Source of the DNA: Actinomycetota bacterium | GTDB taxonomy: Bacteria > Actinomycetota > Thermoleophilia > Solirubrobacterales > JACPNS01 | NCBI GenBank assembly: GCA_016219715.1 | Contig: JACRKX010000001.1 | Location: 1-36,233, forward strand | Length of the DNA stretch: 36,233 nt | Direction: 5' to 3' | In this document: in pieces, positions 16,006 through 23,062 of the stretch | How the letters are laid out: each line of letters opens with the position of its first letter | Position numbering within the stretch: position 1 is the first letter of the stretch | Translations under genes and position numbers: made by a program | Notes under the pieces: generated by a model | Seen by the model: only the letters and a program-made list of their open reading frames with translations | Databases searched by the model: none | Told to the model about the DNA's origin: nothing

Positions 16006-17171
16006 TCAACGGAATCAGACCATCGAACGGAGGGCAGCCGGGTACCGCGCTCGACCGCAGACTGGTGGTCCCGTCGAACTGGGACCCCGATCTGCTTGGC
16101 GCGGTCGCCACCGCCAAGCCGGCCTACATGTACGGATCGCTGCCGGCCGAACGCGGCATGCGCACGATGCTGCAGCTGCCGACCGTCGGCGAAGAGGAGA
16201 TCGCCGAGTACGTGACCGAGGCCGCACGGCAGGGAATCAAGTTCCTCTACGTGATGAACTCGACCTGCAACGCCAACCGCGAGATGTCCGAAGACGGCCG
16301 CTGGGAGTTTCTGCAGCGCTGCCAGTGGATCCTCGACTCGGGCTTCGCAGGCGTCACGCTGGCCAATCCAATGCTGATGGAGATCGTCGCGCGAGATTTC
16401 CCCGAGCTGGAGCTGCACGTGTCGCTGCTGACCGGCGTGAAGGACCCGCGCGCCGCGCGCTTCTACGAGGAAATCGGCGCCTCGCTGATCCACCTCGACC
16501 CCGAGGTCGCGCGCGACTTCGCGACCTTGAAGATGATCCGCGAGTCCGTGGACCTACGACTCTCGCTCGTCGTCAACGAGGGCTGCGTACTGCAGTGCCC
16601 GTTACGCGGATATCACAGCAACGTCATCTCACACTCGCGCGAGAGCATCGAGGGCCAGTACCACGTCGACTACTGCTACTACAACTGCGCCGGCCAGAAG
16701 GTCTCCGATCCGGCCGAGCTGCTTCGCATGCCGTGGATCAGGCCTGAAGACATCCACGTCTACCTCGCAGAGGGAATCGACCACTTCAAGATCGCCGGAC
16801 GCGAGAAGATGGGCGGCGGTCCGAGCAGTCACAGCGAGTGGATCGCCAAGGTCACGGCCGCCTACCACAACGAGCGCTGCGACGACGTCGCGGAACTGCT
16901 GGTCGGACTTGAGGGAATCCAGTCGCTGACCGGCGAGCTCGGACCCGAGCCGCCGGACCTGCACATCGACAGCCGCCGGCTCGACGGCTTCATCCGCTAC
17001 TTCGAGAAGGGTCTCTGCGACCTCGACTGCAGTCGTTGCGACTACTGCGACGCCTGGGCGCGCAAGGCCGTGTCGGTCGACGGCGACGCGCGCTCGTACC
17101 TGAAGCAAGTCGAGTCAAGCCTTGACCGGATTCGCACCGGAAGCTACTGGACAAGATCGCTGGAGGTCTGA
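16002..17171 (+). CDS. U32-family (UbiU/UbiV-like) iron-sulfur protein
   Basis: The 389-residue product shows the U32 'peptidase' TIM-barrel pattern: YVTEAARQGIKFLYVMNSTCNANRE, AGVTLANPMLMEIV, LHVSLLTGVKD and the hallmark VNEGCVLQCPLRGYHSN. Cysteines C195, C199, C225 and C229 are placed like the Fe-S ligands of UbiU, UbiV and related proteins, which perform O2-independent hydroxylations or RNA modification rather than proteolysis. A second group, GLCDLDCSRCDYCDAW near residues 340-355, suggests another cluster or a redox site and is not part of the core motif I know. It overlaps the PaaK-like gene by 4 bp and is followed directly by the membrane protein. Pairing with an SCP2 protein in one operon recalls UbiT-UbiU/UbiV. 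The substrate is unknown. Confidence 0.8.
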   Translation: MINGIRPSNGGQPGTALDRRLVVPSNWDPDLLGAVATAKPAYMYGSLPAERGMRTMLQLPTVGEEEIAEYVTEAARQGIKFLYVMNSTCNANREMSEDGRWEFLQRCQWILDSGFAGVTLANPMLMEIVARDFPELELHVSLLTGVKDPRAARFYEEIGASLIHLDPEVARDFATLKMIRESVDLRLSLVVNEGCVLQCPLRGYHSNVISHSRESIEGQYHVDYCYYNCAGQKVSDPAELLRMPWIRPEDIHVYLAEGIDHFKIAGREKMGGGPSSHSEWIAKVTAAYHNERCDDVAELLVGLEGIQSLTGELGPEPPDLHIDSRRLDGFIRYFEKGLCDLDCSRCDYCDAWARKAVSVDGDARSYLKQVESSLDRIRTGSYWTRSLEV

Positions 17172-17702
17172 ATGAACAGCCTGTTGATTCTCAAGATCCT
17201 GGTCACATTCCATGTGACGTTCGCCGCGCTGTTCGTGGGCGGCAACGTCTTCATGGACTTCCTGCTCTCGCCCAGGCTCGATCTGATTCCGCCGGGGCAG
17301 GCCGCGCGCCTCGGCGAGAAGCTAGGCAACGATTTCGCGATCTTCAACTGGGTCTGCCTGATCGGGATCATGGTCAGCGGAATGCTGATCATGTGGCGAA
17401 ACGGCCTCGAGCAGAGCGTGTTCGACCTCGAGTTCATCCAGTCCCCATACGGCGCGGCGTTACTCGTCAAGGAGATCATCTGGTCCACGCTGATCTTCAC
17501 CGGGGCCGCGATGACGTTCTACCTGCGGCCGCGAGTGATCGTGAAGCTTCCTTACGACGCCAGCCGAGAGTCGATCGAATCCGATCGCGAAGCGACGCTC
17601 AACTACTCGAAATGGATGCGCTGGATGGCGCGATACAACGGCATCGCAGCGGTGATCGCGCTGATCTGCGGTGTGTTCATGGCGAAAGGCGGACTGTGGT
17701 GA
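17172..17702 (+). CDS. Small four-helix integral membrane protein
   Basis: This 176-residue protein has about four transmembrane segments, near residues 5-27, 57-78, 96-116 and 152-172. The first holds the only histidine (TFHVTFAALFVGGNVFMDF), a pattern seen in CopD-like and HemJ-like small membrane proteins; I cannot assign a family. With a single histidine it is not a bis-histidine cytochrome b, so it is an imperfect candidate for the missing membrane anchor of the Mo enzyme. The start codon abuts the U32 stop. It may dock the pathway at the membrane or interact with a quinone, but that is inference. Confidence 0.75.
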   Translation: MNSLLILKILVTFHVTFAALFVGGNVFMDFLLSPRLDLIPPGQAARLGEKLGNDFAIFNWVCLIGIMVSGMLIMWRNGLEQSVFDLEFIQSPYGAALLVKEIIWSTLIFTGAAMTFYLRPRVIVKLPYDASRESIESDREATLNYSKWMRWMARYNGIAAVIALICGVFMAKGGLW

Positions 17703-17757
17703 ACGGCACACGGCCCGTCACCCGTCCGGAATCGACTACCCCCCGGAGGTCAGCACG

Positions 17758-18945
17758 ATGAACCCCACGATCACTCAAGACGTCGCCGAGCGGGCACTCG
17801 AGCGTGCCGCCGACGGCCACCGGCTCGATGCCGGCGAGATCATCGCTCTCTACGACCTGCCGTTCGAACGAATTGCACCGGTGGCACATGCCGCGCGCTG
17901 CCGCGTCAGCGACCCGAAAACCGTCACCTTCAGCGTCGGCGGCAACATCGACTACACCTCGATCTGCAACGTCGCCTGTAAGTTCTGCCTCTTCTACCGC
18001 ACTCCGAAGCAGGAGGGCGCCTTCGCCCTGACGACCGAGCAGGTGCTGGCGGCGCTCGACCGGCAAGTCGAGTTCGGTGTGAACGAGGTGATGGTGCAGG
18101 GCGGTGTCAACCCGGCCATCCCGTACGAGTGGTACGTCGAGACGATGCGCGCGATGAAAGAGGCGCATCCGCAGCTGTTCATCGAGTTCCTCAGCCCCGA
18201 GGAGATTCTCGGCCTCGAGAAACTGACCGGTCGTGAAGCGAGCGAAATCCTGGCCGAACTGCACGCCGCGGGAATGGACGGTCTGCCAGGCTCGGCCACG
18301 GACATCCTCGACCCGGACGTCCGGGCCCGAACGGCTCCCGCGCGCATCTCGGTCGAGGACTGGCTGCGAATCGTCGACGCCGCGCAGACCAAGGGAATGG
18401 TCGTCAACTGGACCGGCCTGGTCTTCGGTCTCGACGAAACTCCCGAACAGCGCGTCCGCCACCTGATGACGCTGCGCGATCAGCAAGACCGGGACCTCGA
18501 ACGCGGCGGCAGTGGCTTCGGCCTCTACAAGGTATGGGCGATGCGGCTGACCGGCTCGCGCCTTGACGGGAAGGTCGACATCCCGCCGGCTCAAACGACG
18601 AATCGCCGCTATCTGAAGGAACTCGCGATTCACCGCCTGGCGCTCGACAACGTGCAGACTCAGCAGGCCGTCTGGCGCACCGCCGGGTTCGAGATCGCCA
18701 AGACCGGTCTGCAGTCGGGAGCAGACGACCTCTGCGGCACCGGGTCGCTCAATGCCGTCAACGCGACGCTGCAAACGGCCGGCAAGCATCTCCCCGACCC
18801 CGACGCGAACATGGTCGCCGAGATCGTCGACGCGATCCACCAGGCCGGGTTCGACGCCGTCGAACGCGACGGGCGGTTCAAGAAGTTGCGGGTCTTCGAG
18901 CGGGAACGCCAGGAATCCACGATCGACCAGGAGGCACGACGATGA
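17758..18945 (+). CDS. MqnC/CofH-like radical SAM enzyme, copy 1
   Basis: A 395-residue radical SAM protein with the cluster motif CNVACKFC (C70, C74, C77), preceded by GGNIDYTSI and followed by FYRTP, an arrangement typical of the MqnC/MqnE/CofH group. These enzymes build ring systems of menaquinone (futalosine route) or F420. Further group features are NEVMVQGGVNPAIPYEWYVETM and GMDGLPGSATDIL. The region where MqnC has TATMMFGHVET reads WTGLVFGLDET, so I regard it as a divergent subfamily. The ATG at 17758 follows a GGAGG site; the 17671 start in the track lies inside the membrane-protein gene. Its neighbour is a paralog. Confidence 0.88.
   Translation: MNPTITQDVAERALERAADGHRLDAGEIIALYDLPFERIAPVAHAARCRVSDPKTVTFSVGGNIDYTSICNVACKFCLFYRTPKQEGAFALTTEQVLAALDRQVEFGVNEVMVQGGVNPAIPYEWYVETMRAMKEAHPQLFIEFLSPEEILGLEKLTGREASEILAELHAAGMDGLPGSATDILDPDVRARTAPARISVEDWLRIVDAAQTKGMVVNWTGLVFGLDETPEQRVRHLMTLRDQQDRDLERGGSGFGLYKVWAMRLTGSRLDGKVDIPPAQTTNRRYLKELAIHRLALDNVQTQQAVWRTAGFEIAKTGLQSGADDLCGTGSLNAVNATLQTAGKHLPDPDANMVAEIVDAIHQAGFDAVERDGRFKKLRVFERERQESTIDQEARR
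17938..17988 (+). repeat. 51-bp block identical to 19123-19173 in the paralogous radical SAM gene
   Basis: Seventeen codons from GGNIDYTS through CNVACKFC are identical base for base in both genes (17938-17988 and 19123-19173), including synonymous positions. The next 18 bp differ at only two positions, while flanking parts of the genes have diverged clearly. This suggests recent gene conversion or a strong constraint on the DNA or RNA. Confidence 0.85.
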
Positions 18946-20156
18946 CCGATGCACAGACACGCGAACGCGGTGAGCTCGCCCTCGAGCGGGCGCGGAACGG
19001 CGAGCGATTGACGGCCGGCGAGATCGTCGCTCTGTATGCGGTACCGGCCGAAGAGGTCATCCCAATCGCCAATGCCGCACGCCTGCGCAAGACCGATCCC
19101 GAGTACGCGACATTCAGCATGGGCGGCAACATCGACTACACCTCGATCTGCAACGTCGCCTGTAAGTTCTGCACCTTCTACCGCACTCCGCGACAGGAGG
19201 GCGCGTACGCGCTGACCCCGGAACAGGTGATCGAACAGCTGGAACCGCAGGTACGGCTGGGCGTCACCGAGGTGATGATCCAAGGCGGAGTCAACCCCGA
19301 ACTGCCGTACGAGTGGTACATCGAGACCCTGCGGCTGGTCAAGCAGACCTATCCCGACCTGTTCGTCGACTTCCTCAGCCCCGAGGAGATCCGTGGACTC
19401 GAGAAGCTCACCGGTCGCGACGCGAAGGACATTCTCGCCGAACTGCAGGCGAACGGCATGGACGGCATGCCGGGCGCTTCGGCCGAGATCCTCGTCGACG
19501 AGGTGCGCCAGAAGGTGGCGCCGGCCCGAATCTCCAGCGACGACTGGTTCAGGATCGTCGACAACGTGCTCGATCTCGGCATCCACATCCACTGGACCGG
19601 CCTCGTCTTCGGGCTCGGTGAGACGATCGAGCAACGCGTCGAGCACCTCGTGCGACTACGCGACGCGCAGGATCGTGACCTCGAGCGCGGCGGGCGCGGC
19701 CTCGGCGCCTACAAGGTCTGGCCGATGCGGCTGAACGACACGCGGCTGAACGGCGTGATCGAGATCGACGACGACCAGACGATCATCGACAAGTACCTAC
19801 AGCAGGTTGCGATCCACCGGCTGGCGCTCGACAACATCGATCACCACCGCTGCGTGTGGCGCACGATGGGCTACGGCACCGCCGCGAAGGCACTGCGCGC
19901 CGGCGCCGACGACCTCTGCGGCACCGGAGCGATCAACGCGGTCACTTCGGTGCTCGAGACGGCCGGCAAGGAGGCGCCCAGGCCGTCGGAGAAGGTCTTC
20001 CACGGAGTGCTCAAATGCATCGCCGACGCCGGTTTCAAGCCGGCCGAGCGCGATCCGTTCTACAACGTCACGCGGGTTCATTCGCTCGACGACGTCGACT
20101 TCGAGAGTCAGGGCCACGACTACGTGGCCGGATTCCAGGCCACCGCAGACGTCTGA
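18942..20156 (+). CDS. MqnC/CofH-like radical SAM enzyme, copy 2
   Basis: The 404-residue paralog of the preceding enzyme also has C70, C74 and C77 in CNVACKFC, GGVNPELPYEWYIETL, GMDGMPGASAEILVDEVR and WTGLVFGLGETIEQR. The GASAEILVDEVR segment matches MqnC (GAEILVDRVR) more closely than copy 1 does, so the two copies have probably specialised. It overlaps copy 1 by 4 bp and has an AGGAGG-type ribosome site. A 51-bp stretch around the cluster motif is identical to copy 1 at the nucleotide level. It is the last gene of the operon, followed by a convergent terminator region. Confidence 0.9.
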   Translation: MTDAQTRERGELALERARNGERLTAGEIVALYAVPAEEVIPIANAARLRKTDPEYATFSMGGNIDYTSICNVACKFCTFYRTPRQEGAYALTPEQVIEQLEPQVRLGVTEVMIQGGVNPELPYEWYIETLRLVKQTYPDLFVDFLSPEEIRGLEKLTGRDAKDILAELQANGMDGMPGASAEILVDEVRQKVAPARISSDDWFRIVDNVLDLGIHIHWTGLVFGLGETIEQRVEHLVRLRDAQDRDLERGGRGLGAYKVWPMRLNDTRLNGVIEIDDDQTIIDKYLQQVAIHRLALDNIDHHRCVWRTMGYGTAAKALRAGADDLCGTGAINAVTSVLETAGKEAPRPSEKVFHGVLKCIADAGFKPAERDPFYNVTRVHSLDDVDFESQGHDYVAGFQATADV

Positions 20157-20158
20157 AA

Positions 20159-20194
20159 GGCACGGCCGTCCCGGCGGCGCCCGTGCCGGACGGC
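20159..20194. terminator. Candidate bidirectional hairpin between convergent operons
   Basis: The 41-bp gap between the radical SAM stop and the ybaB-like stop holds two interleaved 7-bp inverted repeats: GGCACGG/CCGTGCC (20159-20165 with 20181-20187) and GCCGTCC/GGACGGC (20165-20171 with 20188-20194). They share a base and cannot both form as simple hairpins. No T-tract follows, so termination is likely but not certain. Confidence 0.45.
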
Positions 20195-20197
20195 GTT

Positions 20198-20536
20198 CTA
20201 CGCGTCAGGTGCCGGCGACGGAGTCTCGATGCCGAGCTCGCCCGCGAGGTCGCTGAGCTTCAATTCAGCGAGCTTCGCGGCCTCGCGCATCGCGTCGTTG
20301 ACCGCTTCCACGATCAGCGGTCCGAGCGCGGCGAGCCCGCCCTGATCGGCCGCGGCCGGGCCGAAATTCACCTCGAGCAGCCGATAGTCACCGCTCATCT
20401 TCACCGACACGATCCCGTCGCCTGCGGATCCCTCGACGACCTGCCGGCCGATCAGCTGCCGGACGGCATCCATCTCGGCGCGTGCGCGCTCGAGCTTGTT
20501 GGCGAGGTCGCCGAAGTCGGGCATGCCCTCCATCAT
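20198..20536 (-). CDS. YbaB/EbfC-family nucleoid-associated protein
   Basis: The 112-residue product has YbaB/EbfC features: a starting MxxFGDLANKLERARAEMD helix, EGSAGDGIVSVKMSGDYRLLEVNFGP (compare the family's G.G.V.V...G...V..I.I) and a helical LGPLIVEAVNDAMREAAKLAELKLSDLAGELG C-terminus. YbaB proteins form dimers that bind DNA; the canonical gene lies between dnaX and recR. Here it is the last gene of an operon with an acyl-CoA dehydrogenase (4-bp ATGA overlap) and an acetoacetate-decarboxylase-like protein, so it is likely a paralog with a special role. ATG codons at 20536 and 20533 are both possible. Confidence 0.82.
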   Translation of the reverse strand: MMEGMPDFGDLANKLERARAEMDAVRQLIGRQVVEGSAGDGIVSVKMSGDYRLLEVNFGPAAADQGGLAALGPLIVEAVNDAMREAAKLAELKLSDLAGELGIETPSPAPDA

Positions 20537-22080
20537 CGACTCCCCACCGGTACACGCGCGGCGGTGACCTCGCGATGGCGATCGGTCACTTCCGGCCGCG
20601 GCAACACCGACATCGCGTGCTCTGCCACGAGCCCCTCGAAGACCTCGAGCCTGTTGAGCTGGTTGGTGCCCTCATAGATCTGGGTCAGCTTCGCGTCGCG
20701 CATGCACTTCTCGAGCTCCGGTCGCAGCGCTCCACAATCGAGCCCGGCGATCTCGAGTGCCATACCGGTCACCCGCATCGCGGCGTCGCTGCCGCACGCC
20801 TTAGCCATCGAGGAAAGGCCGAGCGTGCGGGTCAGCCCACGATTTCCGACCTTACGCGTCATCGCCTCCATCACCATGCCACGGCCGACCTTCGTATCCA
20901 TCGAGCGGCGAACGAGTGAGTTGTCGCGCAGCGCGGACGGCAGGCGGCCGAAGGCACGCATCGCCGGCGCTCCTGAGAGACTTCCGACCGAGAAGGTGTC
21001 GAAGTGCGTGGCCGCGTCGATGTACGCCTGGCGCGCCAGGTGAATCTCCTCTTTCATCTTCGCAAGCGCGATCTGCACCTGCTGGCGTTCCAGCAATCCC
21101 GCCGCCGCCGGATCTTCACGCAGCCAGTCGAGCAAGCGTTCGTAAGCGCCACGGGCAATGCCGGTGCCGATCGCGCCAACCGGGGGTCGCGACGCGGCGA
21201 GCACGGCGATCGTCAGCGCCATGCCGTCACCGGGTCTGCCAATCACATTGCGGTCGGAAACAAAGACCTCGTCGAACTTCAGCTCGGCGGCCGGCGACGC
21301 CCGGTGTCCCATCTTGTGCTCGCAGCGGACCACGCTGAAACCCGGACTACGAGAGTCGACGAGAAATGCGGTCAGCGTTTCGTATGGCCGCCGCGGGTCG
21401 GTCGCCATGAACACCGTGAGCCAGGTCGCCACGTTGCCGTTGGAGATGAAGTGCTTCGTGCCTGACAGCAGCCAGCCGCCGTCGGTGCGGTCGGCGCGGG
21501 TGACGGTCTGGGCCGCGTGCATCCACACGTGATGCTCTACGTCGGTGCCGGCCGTCGGCTCTGTGATGCAAAAGGCCATTATCTGCGGCCGTGGATCCGC
21601 AACGCTGCTGGCCGCCTCTTTCAGCGCCCCCTCCCAGCACGCGGGTCCGCCCATCACCAGTGGCGACGCGCCGAGCGAGTGAGCTCCGAACAACGTCGCG
21701 AAGCCACCGCATCCTGCCGCGAGTTCCTCGCTGATCAGCGCGGCCCGCAGGCAGGCCCAGTCGACAGGGCCTCCTGCCGCACGTGGAGTGACGATGCTGA
21801 GCAGGCCCAATTTGCCGCCTTCACGCACGACGTCCCAGGCAAAGTTGCCTGGCTCGTCTAGCGCGATGCGGTCGAACTCGAGCGCCCGCGGTCTGATCGT
21901 GCGCAGCGAGAACTCGCGAGCGGTTCGAAGATCGGCCTCCAGCTCCGCGAGCCTGCGTCCCGAGAGCAGCGGATGACCACCGACGCGCGGCGCGCGCTCG
22001 CGCAGTGTCTCCACCCGGTGATGTGCGCTGTGCGCTTGCATAACGTACCCCGACCGGACCTCAGGGCGACCCGACGGCAT
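20533..22080 (-). CDS. Acyl-CoA dehydrogenase
   Basis: This FAD flavoenzyme introduces an alpha,beta double bond into an acyl-CoA. The sequence shows the standard domains: an N-terminal helical part (LRTAREFSLRTIRPRALEFDR), the beta domain with FCITEPTAGTD and GTKHFISNGNVATWLTVF, and the C-terminal helices ending in QIYEGTNQLNRLEVFEGL. In that last motif the glutamate is the usual catalytic base. At up to 515 residues it is longer than the common 380-400, owing to an N-terminal extension and a longer C-terminal helical region. The ORF start at 22080 overlaps the ADC-like gene by 20 bp; ATG 22041 (MQAHSAHHR) would leave a short gap and is a credible alternative. The acyl substrate is unknown. 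Confidence 0.92.
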   Translation of the reverse strand: MPSGRPEVRSGYVMQAHSAHHRVETLRERAPRVGGHPLLSGRRLAELEADLRTAREFSLRTIRPRALEFDRIALDEPGNFAWDVVREGGKLGLLSIVTPRAAGGPVDWACLRAALISEELAAGCGGFATLFGAHSLGASPLVMGGPACWEGALKEAASSVADPRPQIMAFCITEPTAGTDVEHHVWMHAAQTVTRADRTDGGWLLSGTKHFISNGNVATWLTVFMATDPRRPYETLTAFLVDSRSPGFSVVRCEHKMGHRASPAAELKFDEVFVSDRNVIGRPGDGMALTIAVLAASRPPVGAIGTGIARGAYERLLDWLREDPAAAGLLERQQVQIALAKMKEEIHLARQAYIDAATHFDTFSVGSLSGAPAMRAFGRLPSALRDNSLVRRSMDTKVGRGMVMEAMTRKVGNRGLTRTLGLSSMAKACGSDAAMRVTGMALEIAGLDCGALRPELEKCMRDAKLTQIYEGTNQLNRLEVFEGLVAEHAMSVLPRPEVTDRHREVTAARVPVGSR

Positions 22081-22930
22081 TCTTCGCGCGGACGCGCGAG
22101 CTCTTGCCGTTGTCGGAGCCGCCGCCGGCTTCGGTGGACGAGGCCATCTGGATGAAGTGCGAACTCACGTTTTCAGGGCCAAACAGGATGCCCTGCATGC
22201 TTGGCGAGTAAGCAGCCGCAACCGATCGCGTCGACAGCAGGACATCTTCGAGCTCTCGCGCTATCGGATGGCGATCGCCGAGTTCGAGCACGGAAGTTCC
22301 GGGCTTCAACGACTGCCCGGAGTTTTGCTGCCGCAGCTTGAACTCACCGCGCTGAGGTTGCCCGTCCTGGAAGACGTGCGTAAAGAGCTGTGTCGTCTCG
22401 CTGCGGTCGCTCTCGATCCGCCGGGTGCGCATCGTCAAGATCCGTTCGCCCTGATCGGAGAGCCGGCAGGTGCGGGTAACGGCATCCTGCTCGAACTCGA
22501 TCGGCGCCACGAACTTCGGGTAGTTCCACAACTCGCGCCCGGCCTTCAACGCCAGTTCCGTGGTGACTGGAAGGTGCCACACGTAACCGTCGATCTGGCC
22601 GCGCAATGCCCCGCCGAGCATCGCGCGCGCCGGCAGGTTCACACGGTGGTGTGGATAGTTGAGCGCGATCGCGATCGCCAGCTCGTTGTACGAGCCCACA
22701 TCGCTGTCGCGGTACTCGAAGCAGGCGATCGAAACGGCGCCTACCCCGGGCGCAAGGCGAGCAGGCTCGAGCCTGCGGTCGGGCAGATACCGCCTCAACC
22801 GGCTGAGCCTGGCCGGAAATACACCGCTCATCGACTCGCCATCGCGATAGAAGATCGGCAGCTTCACCAGATCGCCCCGCAGATCGATCTCGGCCTGACG
22901 GACACCTTCGAAGAACTTCGAAGTCTTCAT
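22061..22930 (-). CDS. Acetoacetate-decarboxylase-like protein
   Basis: The 289-residue protein matches the acetoacetate decarboxylase superfamily: YNELAIAIAL (glutamate near residue 83), the hydrophobic HLPVTTELALKAGRELWNYPKF with lysine K139 at the Schiff-base position, and a beta-rich remainder. True acetoacetate decarboxylases have two adjacent lysines here; this protein has Lys-Phe, so the pKa-lowering neighbour is absent. It may be one of the divergent members that do aldol, hydratase or cyclisation chemistry rather than decarboxylation. It is the first gene of the minus-strand operon, with GAGGGAG about 9 nt before the ATG and the shared operator 84 bp upstream. Confidence 0.82.
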   Translation of the reverse strand: MKTSKFFEGVRQAEIDLRGDLVKLPIFYRDGESMSGVFPARLSRLRRYLPDRRLEPARLAPGVGAVSIACFEYRDSDVGSYNELAIAIALNYPHHRVNLPARAMLGGALRGQIDGYVWHLPVTTELALKAGRELWNYPKFVAPIEFEQDAVTRTCRLSDQGERILTMRTRRIESDRSETTQLFTHVFQDGQPQRGEFKLRQQNSGQSLKPGTSVLELGDRHPIARELEDVLLSTRSVAAAYSPSMQGILFGPENVSSHFIQMASSTEAGGGSDNGKSSRVRAKNAVGSP

Positions 22931-23014
22931 CTCGCTACTCCCTCTCGGCGGTCACGGACCGGAACCTCATGTCCACGGCACGGCCCACGTCGCATCGTGC
23001 TCGCATCGCGTCAC

Positions 23015-23036
23015 GATGTTACATCATTTCATGTAA
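23015..23036 (-). promoter_or_regulatory. Inverted-repeat operator upstream of the ADC-like/ACAD/YbaB operon
   Basis: A perfect TTACAT-N6-ATGTAA palindrome spans 23019-23036. Read toward the ADC-like gene it continues as ATGTAACATC, the same 10-mer and orientation found at 8024-8033 before the SCP2/Mo-enzyme operon. The gap to the ADC start is 84 bp. Dyad size and spacing would suit a TetR- or GntR-type dimer; the regulator is not in this window. Confidence 0.6.
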
Positions 23037-23062
23037 TCGGAACGAGATTCGTTTGTGATCGA

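Noticed and set aside
17172-17702. Heme-b gamma subunit of the Mo enzyme
   Set aside because: Only one histidine is present, so bis-His or His/Met heme ligation of the known type is not supported.
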